DNA of 64,000 bases, taken from Whitmania pigra. Its lineage: Eukaryota; Annelida; Clitellata; Hirudinida; Haemopidae. Below, one piece after another: positions 8,890 through 18,090 of this stretch; within the stretch, counting starts at the first letter, position 1, and every line of letters begins with the position of its first letter. The DNA lies in assembly GCA_021613335.1 (NCBI GenBank), contig JAJTWR010000431.1, forward strand, positions 1,736,001 to 1,800,000. Reading direction: 5' to 3'. Under the pieces are notes generated by a model. That model was given only the letters and a program-made list of their open reading frames with translations. It was not told where the DNA came from and did not search any database. A program made the translations under genes and the position numbers.

Positions 8890-10041
8890 CTAACGGGACG
8901 CGGAGGGCGTAGCGGGTGGCGGGGTGGCCGTCGTAAGGCTGCTCCCGACAAAGCGCAGTGGCTCCAGGGCGAGCAACTCTTGGGGATTCGACGACGGCGG
9001 GGCGCCGAAGAGGCGCGTCCCGAGCGTGGCCGCGCTTCGGTACAGCTCCTGGAACGTGACCGGCGCGTCGGGTGCTAAGCCGAAGAAGACTTCGTTGTCC
9101 TTCAGCGACGCTGGCGGCGAGGCGCCCATGGCCTCAATCGGGTCTCCCAACTCCGGGGCTGCATCGCCGAGGGCGCGGGCGGCGTCGCTCGAATCCCTCA
9201 AGGCGTTTTGGTTCGCGAGCAGAATGCAGCGCAGGATGCGGCGGATACCATCCGGGTAGCGCGCGAGGTACTCCCCGCGGCTTGCCAGCACATTGGCGAC
9301 CAAGTTCGGGGCGTCGGAGGTGCTGCTCAGCACTTTCTCACCCATGGAGCCGGGGTTGGGCATCAGGTTTCCGAGGTAGCCGACGGCGCTGTCGCTCTTG
9401 CCTTGCGCCAACGTCTCGCCCGCTTCGAGCGCGGAGTTGAGGGGGACAATCTGGATGTCATTGAGCCCGAGGCTGACCCGCGAGAGGGTCCAGAGGAGCA
9501 GGTAGTAGCTGGCGCTGCCGACCTCCACCGCCACTTTCTCGCCGGAGAGTTCCGCCGGGCTTCGCGCGCGGCGGGAGACGAAGACCTCTTGGCCGCGGCT
9601 TCGACCCAAGAGGGCGACGACCCGCGGAGCTGCTTGCCGCAGGAGTTTCGTCGACATCGCGAGCGTCGAGACCGGTAGCGCTGCGAGGTCGACGCCTTGG
9701 TTCTCACCGCCGCGCACGAGGGCGCGCTCCAGCTCTTCTTCGCGGTGGTACACCATGAGGCGCACGTCGATGGCGCAGGCACTTTGAAAGAGCGACGGGT
9801 CCTTCGCGGCGAGGATGAGCGGCGCGACATCTCCCCGGGGGATGATGCCCACCACGGTCGGTCGCAGCGGCACCTTCACGACCGCATCGAAGGGCGCTGT
9901 TACCCCCGGGGGAAAATCCCCAGCGAAGAGCTGGGTCGTGTTTTTCCGGAGGAGCCCGCGGCCGAGCGCAAACCCGACGACGCCGCACACCGCACACAAG
10001 AGGCTCCAACCGAGGGGCCCCCGGAGCGAGCGACGCTGCAA
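8890..10041 (-). CDS. NMT1/SsuA-like periplasmic binding-fold protein
   Basis: 383 residues with an N-terminal signal-anchor helix (GWSLLCAVCGVVGFALGRGLL). The body resembles ABC-type aliphatic sulfonate/thiamine-precursor (NMT1/TauA/SsuA) binding proteins: SGEKVAVEVGSASYYLL, the alternating beta/alpha run, and a YPDGIRRILRCILLANQ helix. No cognate permease or ATPase is adjacent, so it may have been recruited to sensing. The start appears to be TTG at 10041, two bases after the pspA stop with GAGG nine bases upstream; the next in-frame Met would delete the membrane helix. Confidence 0.68.
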   Translation of the reverse strand: MQRRSLRGPLGWSLLCAVCGVVGFALGRGLLRKNTTQLFAGDFPPGVTAPFDAVVKVPLRPTVVGIIPRGDVAPLILAAKDPSLFQSACAIDVRLMVYHREEELERALVRGGENQGVDLAALPVSTLAMSTKLLRQAAPRVVALLGRSRGQEVFVSRRARSPAELSGEKVAVEVGSASYYLLLWTLSRVSLGLNDIQIVPLNSALEAGETLAQGKSDSAVGYLGNLMPNPGSMGEKVLSSTSDAPNLVANVLASRGEYLARYPDGIRRILRCILLANQNALRDSSDAARALGDAAPELGDPIEAMGASPPASLKDNEVFFGLAPDAPVTFQELYRSAATLGTRLFGAPPSSNPQELLALEPLRFVGSSLTTATPPPATPSASR

Positions 10042-10042
10042 G

Positions 10043-10777
10043 CTATTTGACCTCGACCTTTTTCCCGAGCGTCTTCTCCGCGTCCGGGGTGCTCTCCGAG
10101 ACCGGCGCTGGGCTCTGGAGGCCCATCTCCACCTTGAACTGCTTCACGAGCTCTGCGGCCTGGAGCGCTTGGGCGTCTTCGTCGATTTTCAGCGCTTGGT
10201 GGTCGACGCTCTCCAGCGCCATCTGCATGCGGGCCTCGTTGACCGCGGACTTCTCCTCGACCTTGCGCAGCATCTCGTCGTGGGTCGCGTCGATGCCAGC
10301 GACCTCGAAGGACTCCATGGCGTCGGCCACCCGCGCCTGCCAGGCGGAGCGCCGGGCGTCTCGCAGCGCGGCGGTGGCCTCGGCGGTCTTCCGCTCTTTT
10401 TCCCGCATGAAGGCCTTCTTCACATTGAGGGCCTTGTCCATGGCGACCCGAGCAGTCTGCAGTTGGGCCTCATTGCGTTGCAGCGCTTCGCGCCCCGACT
10501 GGAGCCTCGTGGCGTACTGCGCCGCAAGGTCGTCGCGCCCACTCTGAATGGCGGCCTTCACCCGCGCGGTCAGTTGGTCGAGCTCCAGCTTGTATTTCGA
10601 GTTTTCCTTTTCGAGCAGGGTCACGTTCGCGCGCACCATCGCGATGGACTCGTTCATCTTCGGGACCTGGTCGTTCATGTCCCGGATGTTCTGTTCAAGG
10701 ATGAGTTCCGGGTCTTCGATGCTGCTCACGAAGAAGCCCATGAAGCTTCGCATTGCTCGTTGAAATCGTTTCCACAT
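10043..10777 (-). CDS. pspA: PspA/IM30 family membrane-stress protein
   Basis: 244 residues, almost entirely alpha-helical and charged, matching PspA/Vipp1: the N-terminal amphipathic segment WKRFQRAMRSFMGFFVSSIEDPE, then long coiled-coil helices. The family assembles on stressed inner membranes and limits proton leakage. The start at 10777 is supported by GAGG just upstream. It follows dnaK by 83 bp and precedes two membrane/periplasmic genes on the same strand, suggesting a combined proteotoxic and membrane-stress cluster. Confidence 0.88.
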   Translation of the reverse strand: MWKRFQRAMRSFMGFFVSSIEDPELILEQNIRDMNDQVPKMNESIAMVRANVTLLEKENSKYKLELDQLTARVKAAIQSGRDDLAAQYATRLQSGREALQRNEAQLQTARVAMDKALNVKKAFMREKERKTAEATAALRDARRSAWQARVADAMESFEVAGIDATHDEMLRKVEEKSAVNEARMQMALESVDHQALKIDEDAQALQAAELVKQFKVEMGLQSPAPVSESTPDAEKTLGKKVEVK

Positions 10778-10860
10778 AGATGTCCTCGCTGTTCTCTCTG
10801 TGCCGTCTTCGAAGTGCGATGGCACATCTGCTGCCGTTGTTGCTACTCCGTACTCCCTTT

Positions 10861-12699
10861 TTAGCTGGTTTTCGGGGGCTCTTGGCTGCTGCCGTAAATA
10901 GCGTCGGCGATGCGGTAGGCGGAGCCCTCGAGTTGCTTCATGGAGTTGCGGATTTTGTATTCGTCGCCCGACGCCAAGTCTTTCTTCAACCGTTGGAGGT
11001 CGGTCTGAATGTCGGTGCGGTCTTTCTCCGACAGCGAGGCTGCGTACTCTTCCAAGGATTTCTCGGTCGTGTAGATGAGCCCTTCGGCGCCGTTCTTCAG
11101 CTCCGCAAACTCTCGCAGCTTCTTGTCGCTCTCTTGGTTTTCTTTGGCTTCGGCGAGCGCCTTTTGAATCTCTGCCTCGGTGAGACCAGAGTGGGAGGTG
11201 ATGTGCACCTGTTGCACCCGACCGCTCCCTAAGTCTTTCGCCGACACGCCGACGATGCCGTTCGCGTCGATGTCGAAGGTGACTTCAATCTGCGGCACAC
11301 CGCGCGGCGCCGGTGGAATCCCGACGAGTTCAAAGCGGGCGAGGGTCTTGTTGTCGGCCGCGAGTTCCCGCTCTCCCTGAAGCACGTGCACGTTGACATG
11401 GGCCTGGTGGTCGCTCGCGGTCGAGAAAATCTGCGAGCCCTTGCAGGGGATGGTGGTGTTCTTGTTGATGATTTTGGTGAAGAGGCCACCGGCGGTCTCC
11501 ACGCCCAAGGAGAGCGGGGTGACGTCGAGGAGGAGCACGTCCTGCACTTCGCCGCGCAGCACGCCGCCTTGGATGGCGGCGCCGACAGCGACGACCTCGT
11601 CGGGGTTGATGCCCTTGTGGGGTTCTTTCCCGAAGAACTCTTTTACTTTCTTCTGCACCGCCGGCATGCGGGTCATGCCGCCGACGAGGAGCACCTGGCT
11701 AATCTGCGCCGCGGTGAGGCCAGCATCCTTGAGCGCAGTGGCGCAGGGCTGAATGGTGCGGTCAATCAAGTCCTTCACCAACGCTTCGAGTTGGTCGCGG
11801 GTGATGGTCTCGGTCAGATGCTTCGGACCTTGCGCATCGGCGATGATGAAGGGGATGTTGATTTCGGTCTCGGTGGAGCTGGACAGTTCCTGCTTCGCGC
11901 GCTCCGCCGCATCCTTGAGGCGCTGGAGCGCGTTGCGGTCTTTGCGCAGGTCGAGACCGTTGTTGGCGCGCTCGAAGCGGGCGGAGAGCTCGTCGACGAT
12001 GCGGTTGTCGAAGTCTTCGCCGCCGAGGAAGGTATCGCCGTTGGTGGACTTCACCTCGAACACGCCAGCGTTCAGTTCGAGGATGGAAATATCGAACGTA
12101 CCGCCGCCTAAGTCGTACACCGCGACGCGCTCGGGGCCGGTCGCGGCGCTCCCGTCCATGCCGTAGGCGACGGCCGCCGCCGTGGGCTCGTTGATGATGC
12201 GCAGCACGTTCAGCCCGGCGATGCGGCCGGCGTCTTTGGTCGCTTGGCGCTGGCTGTCGTTGAAGTAGGCCGGAACGGTGACCACCGCCTCGGTCACGGG
12301 CTCGCCCAAGTACTCTTCGGCGGTGCTCTTGATGTTGGCGAGGATCATCGAGGAGATTTCCGGCGGGCTCATCAGCTTCCCGCGGATGTCGAGCCAAGCG
12401 TCGCCGTTCGAAGCCGCGACCACCTTGTAGGGCACCGAGTCCTGGGCGCGCTTTGCTTCCGGCGAGTTGTAGACGCAGCCCATGAGCCGCTTCACGGCGT
12501 AGACGGTGTTCGCGGCGTTGGTAAGCGCCTGCCGCTTGGCGATTTGTCCGACCAGCCGTTCGCCGTTTTCCGAGAAACCTACGACCGACGGCGTCGTGCG
12601 GCTCCCCTCCGAGTTTGGAATGACGATGGGCTTCGAGCCCTCCATCACTGCAACGCAGGAGTTCGTGGTACCAAGATCGATGCCTATGACTTTGCCCAT
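10861..12699 (-). CDS. dnaK: Hsp70 chaperone DnaK
   Basis: 612 residues, full length. The ATPase domain begins [17 protein letters not shown] and includes [15 protein letters not shown] and [12 protein letters not shown]. The substrate-binding domain has [17 protein letters not shown]. The C-terminal tail lacks the long Gly-rich EEVKD ending of E. coli DnaK. With GrpE it refolds client proteins in the cytoplasm. grpE lies 95 bp upstream on the same strand; no dnaJ is in the window. A second dnaK elsewhere in such genomes is common, so this could be a paralogue rather than the main copy. Confidence 0.96.
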   Translation of the reverse strand: MGKVIGIDLGTTNSCVAVMEGSKPIVIPNSEGSRTTPSVVGFSENGERLVGQIAKRQALTNAANTVYAVKRLMGCVYNSPEAKRAQDSVPYKVVAASNGDAWLDIRGKLMSPPEISSMILANIKSTAEEYLGEPVTEAVVTVPAYFNDSQRQATKDAGRIAGLNVLRIINEPTAAAVAYGMDGSAATGPERVAVYDLGGGTFDISILELNAGVFEVKSTNGDTFLGGEDFDNRIVDELSARFERANNGLDLRKDRNALQRLKDAAERAKQELSSSTETEINIPFIIADAQGPKHLTETITRDQLEALVKDLIDRTIQPCATALKDAGLTAAQISQVLLVGGMTRMPAVQKKVKEFFGKEPHKGINPDEVVAVGAAIQGGVLRGEVQDVLLLDVTPLSLGVETAGGLFTKIINKNTTIPCKGSQIFSTASDHQAHVNVHVLQGERELAADNKTLARFELVGIPPAPRGVPQIEVTFDIDANGIVGVSAKDLGSGRVQQVHITSHSGLTEAEIQKALAEAKENQESDKKLREFAELKNGAEGLIYTTEKSLEEYAASLSEKDRTDIQTDLQRLKKDLASGDEYKIRNSMKQLEGSAYRIADAIYGSSQEPPKTS

Positions 12700-12782
12700 T
12701 GCGAACCAAAGTAACTACGAAGCATGCGCTGTAGAACTGCTACTTCCGGGGTGACCGCGAGAGTTTACTCTACCTCACCGAT

Positions 12783-12794
12783 GCTTGCGCAAGC
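12783..12794. repeat. Perfect 12-bp palindrome after grpE
   Basis: GCTTGCGCAAGC immediately follows the grpE stop codon and lies upstream of dnaK. It could be a weak hairpin or protein site; there is no T-tract, so it is not called a terminator. Confidence 0.5.
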
Positions 12795-13454
12795 CTAGGA
12801 ATCTGTTGCCGATGTTTCGCTAGGTGTTGGCGGGCCGGAGGAGATGATGACCAGCGCCGGCCGCAACAGCCGTCCACTGAGGGTGAAGCCCTTCGCCATC
12901 TCCCGAAGTACGGTATTCGCCGGGTGCTCTGCGGAAGGTTCGGTGCCCATGGCCTCGTGGAGGCGGGGGTCGAAGGTAGTCCCGAGCGCGGAAAAGCTTT
13001 CGAGTTGGTAGCGGCCGAGCGTGTCGAGGAAGAGCTTCTTCGTCATCTGCACCCCGGTTTTGAGGGCTTCGACGGTATCGGTGTTCTGCTCGAGGGCGCG
13101 TTCCAAGTTGTCGATGACCGGAAGGATGTCCTTCGCGAGTTTCTCGATGCCGTACTTGCGCATGTCTTCCAGGTCTTTTTGGGCGTGCCGCTTCGCGTTT
13201 TCCAGGTCGGCGGCGAAGCGAAGCGCGCGCTCTTTTTCTGTCTGCGCTGCCTTCTGCGCTGCAAGTTCCCGCTCGGTCAGCTCCGCGATTTGCTTCTGGA
13301 GTTGGGCGACTTCTTCCGCCGAAGGAGGGGCCGCGCTCGATGGCGATTCCGCGCCACTCCCAGCGGCGTGGTGCTCGACACTCTTGAGGGCTTCGTCGAT
13401 CAGCTTTTGGTCGATTTCAGTCTTGATGCCCGAGGAATTGTCTTCCGTGCTCAC
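12795..13454 (-). CDS. grpE: GrpE nucleotide exchange factor
   Basis: 219 residues. An acidic disordered N-terminus leads into the long helical region, then the GrpE core with DILPVIDNLERALE, FDPRLHEAMGTEPS and a beta-domain ending in GRLLRPALVIIS. It accelerates ADP release from DnaK. The start is GTG at 13454 with AGGAG six bases upstream. It is transcribed ahead of dnaK. Confidence 0.94.
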   Translation of the reverse strand: MSTEDNSSGIKTEIDQKLIDEALKSVEHHAAGSGAESPSSAAPPSAEEVAQLQKQIAELTERELAAQKAAQTEKERALRFAADLENAKRHAQKDLEDMRKYGIEKLAKDILPVIDNLERALEQNTDTVEALKTGVQMTKKLFLDTLGRYQLESFSALGTTFDPRLHEAMGTEPSAEHPANTVLREMAKGFTLSGRLLRPALVIISSGPPTPSETSATDS

Positions 13455-13518
13455 GAGCGACTCCTAAAAGGTTGAGGGGTGGCTTTACCAATGTCCTCGG
13501 CTGCTACCCGGGTTGCTC

Positions 13519-13555
13519 CTTGGTGGCTTTCGGCGGCGCCGAAGGTCGCACCAAG
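13519..13555. promoter_or_regulatory. Nested inverted repeat upstream of grpE
   Basis: An outer 7-bp pair (CTTGGTG / CACCAAG) encloses an inner TTCGGC-ggc-GCCGAA hairpin. It lies about 65-100 bp 5' of the grpE start, between grpE and the LEA-like gene. It is not the CIRCE sequence. It may be a transcription terminator without a U-tract, or a regulatory RNA element of the chaperone operon. Confidence 0.4.
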
Positions 13556-13653
13556 GCGTACCCATTGAGCCCCGGCGCTGAGCCACCGGGGGCTGCTCGT
13601 ACACTGAACTCGCCACTCGCTTCAAGAGCCGAGTGCGGGGCTCCCTAGGCTGC

Positions 13654-14142
13654 CTAGCCTTTGAGCTTATCGCTGATGGCTTTGCTGGCCTGCTCGGCCT
13701 TCTGCTTCGCCGTCTCGCCGAGGCCCTTCAAGCTCTCCCCCGCACCGCGGAGGCTGTCCTGAATGCTGGTGCCGACGGTGTCGGAGATTTTGCTCCCGAG
13801 GTTTTTGGTCGCCTCACTCAGCGTCTTGCCGGTCTCTCCGGCAGCTTTCTTCGCTGACTGACCGAGCTCCTTGATGCCCTCGCGGACTTCATTGAGCCCG
13901 TCTTTAATCTGGGCGCTCGGAATCTTCTCGCCGACGGTCTTGGTGGCGTCCTCGACGACCTTGACCGCTCGGTTGCCCAGGTCCTTCAGGCTCTCGCGCA
14001 CTTGTTTCTGGCGCTCCGGGTCCTTGGCCTCGTCAATGAGTTTCTGTGCCTCAGAAAGCATGTCACCTCCGACTTTTTTCACGTCATCGGAAGCCTTCTT
14101 GAGGAAGTCCTTTATCTTCGTTTCCCAATCAGATGTTGACAT
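13654..14142 (-). CDS. LEA-like / amphipathic helical-repeat protein
   Basis: 162 residues, Lys/Asp/Glu/Ala-rich with recurring 11-residue-type amphipathic units (for example VREGIKELGQSAKKAA and GETGKTLSEATKNLG). There are no cysteines, signal peptide or membrane segments. This is the composition of group-3 LEA and apolipoprotein-like stress proteins, which are disordered in solution and fold on membranes or when dry. It starts at ATG 14142 with AGG upstream. It is encoded next to the GrpE-DnaK-PspA cluster in the same orientation, which fits a desiccation or stress role, but that is inference. Confidence 0.65.
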   Translation of the reverse strand: MSTSDWETKIKDFLKKASDDVKKVGGDMLSEAQKLIDEAKDPERQKQVRESLKDLGNRAVKVVEDATKTVGEKIPSAQIKDGLNEVREGIKELGQSAKKAAGETGKTLSEATKNLGSKISDTVGTSIQDSLRGAGESLKGLGETAKQKAEQASKAISDKLKG

Positions 14143-14192
14143 AATCCCTATCCTACATCAGCGAGTGGCAAGTTCAACCAACGAAAGTGATT

Positions 14193-14198
14193 TATAAT
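14193..14198 (+). promoter_or_regulatory. Candidate -10 box for the arginyl-type transferase gene
   Basis: A perfect TATAAT lies in an AT-rich stretch (which includes the palindrome ATAATATTAT) in the 105-bp divergent region 14143-14247. No convincing -35 is visible at the right distance. Confidence 0.4.
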
Positions 14199-14247
14199 AT
14201 TATGATGGAGAGAAAAGCCGCAAGGTAGCGGCAAACCCCAAAGGTCT

Positions 14248-14973
14248 ATGGCGCGTCTTGTACGTCACTTTGTCGAGGACGCACGTCCTTGCAGCTATTT
14301 GCCGAACGCCAATGCGGCGCTCGAGTACCGCCTCATGCTCGAAGTGTCCCCGCACGAGCTGGAGATGATGCTGCAGCGGGGCTGGCGACGCTTCGGCCCA
14401 GCGTACTTCCGGCCGTCGTGCAACCTGTGCAGCGAGTGCCAGTCCATCCGCATCGACGTTGAGAACTTCGAACCCTCCCGCTCGCAGCGGCGAGCCTTGA
14501 AGCGGGCGCTGCGCTTTCGGATAGCCGTTTCGGAGCCGAGGGTGGACGCGCAGCGGCTCGCGCTGCACGCGCGCTGGCACGCGAATCGCGAGGAGCGTCG
14601 ACAGTGGGAGTCGACGAACCTCACCGAGGACGAATACGCCACCCAGTTCGCTTCCCCTTCGCACACCGGCCGGGAAGTCGCCTGGTACGACGGGAATGAA
14701 CTCGTCGCCCTCGGCCTCGTCGACCTGACCCCGCGCAGCGTGTCCGCAGCCTACTTCTTCTACGACCCGCGCATCGCTGCCTCGAGCCCGGGCATCGGCA
14801 ACGTCATGCACTGCGTCGAACTCGCGCGGGAACTCGGCGCCCGCTACGTGTACCTGGGGTACATGGTCGAAGGGTGCCGCTCGCTCACCTACAAGAGCAG
14901 CTTTCGACCGCAGGAGCGCCTCGTCGGTCGTCCATCGATGTCCATGGAACCTATCTGGCGCTCGCTGCCCTAG
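14248..14973 (+). CDS. bpt: Aspartate/glutamate leucyl- or arginyltransferase (Bpt/Ate)
   Basis: 241 residues, the usual size. N-terminal ATE_N features include the Cys cluster CNLCSECQSIR, and the C-terminal half carries AYFFYDPR and YLGYMVEGCRSLTYKSSFRP, diagnostic for the ATE_C/Bpt family. The enzyme moves an amino acid from aminoacyl-tRNA to the N-terminus of proteins with acidic or damaged first residues, marking them for ClpS-ClpAP degradation (N-end rule). Bpt-type enzymes use leucine. It starts at ATG 14248 after AAAGG. It stands alone, divergent from the LEA-like gene. Confidence 0.92.
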   Translation: MARLVRHFVEDARPCSYLPNANAALEYRLMLEVSPHELEMMLQRGWRRFGPAYFRPSCNLCSECQSIRIDVENFEPSRSQRRALKRALRFRIAVSEPRVDAQRLALHARWHANREERRQWESTNLTEDEYATQFASPSHTGREVAWYDGNELVALGLVDLTPRSVSAAYFFYDPRIAASSPGIGNVMHCVELARELGARYVYLGYMVEGCRSLTYKSSFRPQERLVGRPSMSMEPIWRSLP

Positions 14974-15057
14974 TACCTGTCACACCGGCATTGATCAGGT
15001 GAGGACGCACGTGCGGCGCGGTTATGTCGACCGGGTACGCCCTAACTCGGCTTGCGG

Positions 15058-15073
15058 ACGGGACTTTTCCCGT
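15058..15073. terminator. Small hairpin after bpt, before the PilZ gene
   Basis: ACGGGA-cttt-TCCCGT is a perfect 6-bp stem located 85 bp after the bpt stop and 34 bp before the PilZ start. There is no T-run, so it may be 5'-UTR structure of the PilZ gene rather than a terminator. Confidence 0.3.
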
Positions 15074-15106
15074 TAACTACTTAGACGGACGCTCAGCGCG
15101 TCTGTC

Positions 15107-15442
15107 ATGAAAACGCCCGACGACAAATTCACTACCAGCAGAATGTCCCTCCGTAGGTTTGAGCGCATCCCGGTGGACTTCCCGGTGCAACTGCGCTGGC
15201 CGGGTCCGCGCAGCGCGGACCTCGCGCTCAACTTCTCGGAGGGCGGCCTGTGCATCAGCACCGGTAAACCGTTGAAGCCGGGCACTTTGGTGTCGCTCAG
15301 TTTTTCCGTAGCCGGTCACAACATCGACCTGCTCGGGCGCGTCATCTGGAGCCGGGTCGCCTCGATGGGGGTACGCTTCGAGGTGACCGATCCGCGAATC
15401 GAAACTTCGGCGCACTACCTGCGCCACGTCATGACCGCTTGA
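15107..15442 (+). CDS. PilZ domain protein
   Basis: 111 residues consisting of a single PilZ domain. The c-di-GMP-binding elements are recognisable: an RxxxR-like RRFERIPVDFPV and the second motif NFSEGGLCI (normally D/NxSxxG). PilZ proteins are small cytoplasmic effectors of cyclic di-GMP that act on motility, pili or polysaccharide. No partner gene is adjacent except the next hypothetical gene 31 bp downstream, probably co-transcribed. Confidence 0.88.
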   Translation: MKTPDDKFTTSRMSLRRFERIPVDFPVQLRWPGPRSADLALNFSEGGLCISTGKPLKPGTLVSLSFSVAGHNIDLLGRVIWSRVASMGVRFEVTDPRIETSAHYLRHVMTA

Positions 15443-15473
15443 GCGAATCCGCCAATCATGCTCCATTCGGGGC

Positions 15474-15905
15474 ATGCGAGAACGATTCTTGGTGACAATG
15501 CCCGTACGCCTCGCCGATGGACGCACTGAACAAGTGACCGTCGGTAGCGCAACCCGGGTCGGTGATTCTTTTGAGCTCACGCTCTCGTCGTTGAACTTGG
15601 TGCCAGAGGGCGCGTCGCAGTCCGCCCCGCCTGCCGCGTCGAAGCCGCGTCGCCAGGAGAGCTCCTCCGACTCCCAGGCGGTGTTTCCTCCCTACGGCAA
15701 GAGCAAGGGCATGCCCGTCCGGGGAGCGTCGATGCGGGACCTCGAATTTTACGCAAATGGCTGCCGCCGGAGCCTTGCAGACCCGGCGAAAGCGCGCTGG
15801 CACGACAAAGAGCGCGCGCTCCTCGCGAGCATCGAAGAGGAGATGGGCCGACAGAAGGGCGACTCTGGTGGCGGCGGTGGCGCAGACGCAGACGAATTCT
15901 TCTAG
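15474..15905 (+). CDS. Hypothetical protein with a YGKSKG-type C-terminal module
   Basis: 143 residues. The first 55 residues form a small beta-rich segment. After a Ser/Pro-rich linker comes a conserved-looking block (PPYGKSKGMPV, then LADPAKARWHDKERALLASI) of the kind found at the ends of exonuclease-like and other bacterial proteins, where it resembles a small helical binding module. It ends in a Gly/Asp-rich tail. No catalytic residues are evident. It lies just downstream of the PilZ gene in the same orientation. Confidence 0.6.
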   Translation: MRERFLVTMPVRLADGRTEQVTVGSATRVGDSFELTLSSLNLVPEGASQSAPPAASKPRRQESSSDSQAVFPPYGKSKGMPVRGASMRDLEFYANGCRRSLADPAKARWHDKERALLASIEEEMGRQKGDSGGGGGADADEFF

Positions 15906-16129
15906 CGGACGGGTTCGTACCTCGGGACAGCGGATTGAGAGGCCAGTTTAGACCGCTTCAAACCTGGAGCCGGCGGCACCCCAGCGCAGGCACCGCCGCA
16001 AAGGCCGATGCTGGATGATTCCTGTCACAACACGCGAGGGGTTTTGCGTGCTTCGCATGGATTCATCAAGTTTTGGCCTTTGTGGGACACCCGACCTGCC
16101 CCTTTTTCCGCCACGACGGGCGTGGGGTA

Positions 16130-16480
16130 CTAGGCGGAGAACGAAGTGCCGCACCCGCAGGCGCTCTTGGCGTTCGGGTTTTTGAAGGTGAAGGAACCCC
16201 CGAGTTCGCTCTTCGCGTAGTCGAGCTCGGTACCGGTGAGGAGCTTCGCCGACTCCGGGTCGGTCGCGAGGGTGATGCCGTCTTGCTCCCAGCTCAAGTC
16301 TTCGGGGTTGGGGCTGGGGATGAGGTTCATGTCGTAGCCGTAGCCGTTGCAGCCGGAGCGGACAACGCGAAGCGCCAACACCCGCCCGGCTTGGCCGGGG
16401 CGAGAGAGTTTGCGGCGCACTTGCTCCACTGCCGCCGAGGTGAGGAGGAATTGAGCCACGTCTGTCGTCATCACGCTCAT
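16130..16480 (-). CDS. A-type iron-sulfur carrier (IscA/ErpA/HesB family)
   Basis: 116 residues. The three Cys of A-type carriers are present: one in RSGCNGYGYDM and two in the C-terminal ACGCGTSFSA. These bind Fe or an Fe-S cluster for delivery to apo-enzymes. The start at 16480 (MSVMTTDVAQ) is chosen because longer in-frame upstream sequence lies inside the divergent rsmB gene and is a reverse-strand artefact. It is not next to other isc/suf genes. Only 30 bp separate it from the divergent rsmB start. Confidence 0.88.
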   Translation of the reverse strand: MSVMTTDVAQFLLTSAAVEQVRRKLSRPGQAGRVLALRVVRSGCNGYGYDMNLIPSPNPEDLSWEQDGITLATDPESAKLLTGTELDYAKSELGGSFTFKNPNAKSACGCGTSFSA

Positions 16481-16510
16481 GGACAGAGTGTATATCCATT
16501 GCCTCCTACC

Positions 16511-17854
16511 GTGCAACCCACCCCTAGGCCGCTCCGAGAAGACCTGGTGACCAAGCTCTGCCTTTCGGTGGAGGCAGTGGTGCGCCACGAGCAGGGCTCC
16601 ATCGCTCGCACCTTGGAGGAGGTGCTGCGCCGGGAGCGCGTGCTCTCCTCCCGCGAACGCCGCGCCGTGGCCGAGCGCTCCTACGCGCTTCTGCGCCGTC
16701 GCCGCCATGTGGATTTCGTGGCCGAGCGACTCTTGCCCGGCTTCCCGGAGTTGTCGGTGACGCGCCAGGGCCTCTGGCGCCTCGCCATCTCTCGGGTGCT
16801 GGAGGGAGAGGAGCCGGAGGCGGTGGTGCGGGCGATGCAACTCTCTTCCGCCGACGCGGCACTCTTGGGGCGTACCCGGGAGGTCGCCCGCGGCATCGAC
16901 AAGCTCCCGCGGCAGCAGCGCCTCGCGCTCGCGGCGTCGCTCACCGAGTATTTCGCGGAGCGCCTCATCGACGAATTCGGCGATGAAGCAGAAGCGCTCG
17001 CGGCGGCGATGAACCACCGAGCGCCGCTCACCGTCCGGGCGAACCGGCTGAAAGTGACGCGTGAGGAGCTGCAGCGGCGGCTCGCCGAAGAGGGCGTCGC
17101 GACGAGCCCTACCAAGCTCGCCCCCGACGGGCTTAGCCTCGACACCGGGGTGAACGTCTTTGGACTCAAGAACTTCCAAGAGGGGTACTTTGAGGTGCAA
17201 GACGAGGGAAGCCAACTCCTCGGGCTCCTCGTGGACCCGCCGCCGAAGCTCGTCGTCGACCTCTGCGCAGGCACTGGCGGGAAGGCGCTGCAGCTCGCAG
17301 CAGCAATGCAGAACCGGGGGGAGCTGTTTGCGCTCGATGTGAGCGCCCAACGCCTCGACGAGTTGAAGAAGCGTGCGCGGCGCGCGGGCGTGCACAACAT
17401 CCGGGTGAAGCCGATGCCGGCGGAGGTGGTGGTCCACTCGGAGCTCGTCGGGCGCGCGGAGCGGGTGCTAGTGGATGCGCCGTGCAGTGGTTCCGGCACG
17501 CTGCGCCGCCGGCCCGGCGAGCGCTACCAGCTCGACGCGCAGCGGGTGGAGGGGCAAGTGCAGCTCCAGCGGCGAATCCTTGCCGCCGCGGCCACGCTGG
17601 TGAAGCCCGGAGGGCGCCTCATCTACGGGACCTGCAGCATCTTCTCTGCGGAGAACGAAGGAGTGGTTGCGCATTTCCTAGCCGCGCATCCGGAATTCGC
17701 CCTGAAGCCGGACTTCGCCCTGGAACTGGGCGAACCGCCTCGGACGCTCCTAGGCGCCGACGGCTTTTTGCGACTCCACCCGCATCGCGAGAACACCGAC
17801 GGGTTCTTCGGCGCTGTGCTCCAGCGATCATCGAGCGCCATTCCTCACCGGTAG
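16511..17854 (+). CDS. rsmB: 16S rRNA (cytosine-967-C5)-methyltransferase RsmB/Fmu
   Basis: About 447 residues from GTG 16511 (GTG 16547 is an alternative). An N-terminal NusB-like helical domain (SYALLRRRRHVDFV) is followed by the NOL1/NOP2/Sun catalytic domain: SAM loop VDLCAGTGGKALQLAA, motif IV VDAPCSGSGTLRRRPGERY with a catalytic-loop Cys, and motif VI YGTCSIFSAENEGV with the nucleophilic Cys. It methylates a 16S rRNA cytosine. Sequence upstream of 16511 in the same frame overlaps the Fe-S gene and is not part of the protein. Confidence 0.92.
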   Translation: MQPTPRPLREDLVTKLCLSVEAVVRHEQGSIARTLEEVLRRERVLSSRERRAVAERSYALLRRRRHVDFVAERLLPGFPELSVTRQGLWRLAISRVLEGEEPEAVVRAMQLSSADAALLGRTREVARGIDKLPRQQRLALAASLTEYFAERLIDEFGDEAEALAAAMNHRAPLTVRANRLKVTREELQRRLAEEGVATSPTKLAPDGLSLDTGVNVFGLKNFQEGYFEVQDEGSQLLGLLVDPPPKLVVDLCAGTGGKALQLAAAMQNRGELFALDVSAQRLDELKKRARRAGVHNIRVKPMPAEVVVHSELVGRAERVLVDAPCSGSGTLRRRPGERYQLDAQRVEGQVQLQRRILAAAATLVKPGGRLIYGTCSIFSAENEGVVAHFLAAHPEFALKPDFALELGEPPRTLLGADGFLRLHPHRENTDGFFGAVLQRSSSAIPHR

Positions 17855-18090
17855 GAGGATGCTACATTTCCTATGCGGACACACGGAGGCTTGAAACCGC
17901 TTACGCTCGCGGCTTTCAGTTGCACTGCCACCTACAGCCAGACTGTCTTGCCGGGCTGTGATAATTTACGTTGACGAAAATTTTGTATAAACTCGACGTT
18001 TAATAGTTCAGAAAATTTCGGAATTGGCGCCTTGATGTAAGCACGTACAGAGCGCCTGGCGGTAAGGAGAACACTCGGTTGGAGAGAACA

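Noticed and set aside
16073..16510. Upstream in-frame extension of rsmB
   Set aside because: It overlaps the whole antisense Fe-S gene and has no RsmB similarity.
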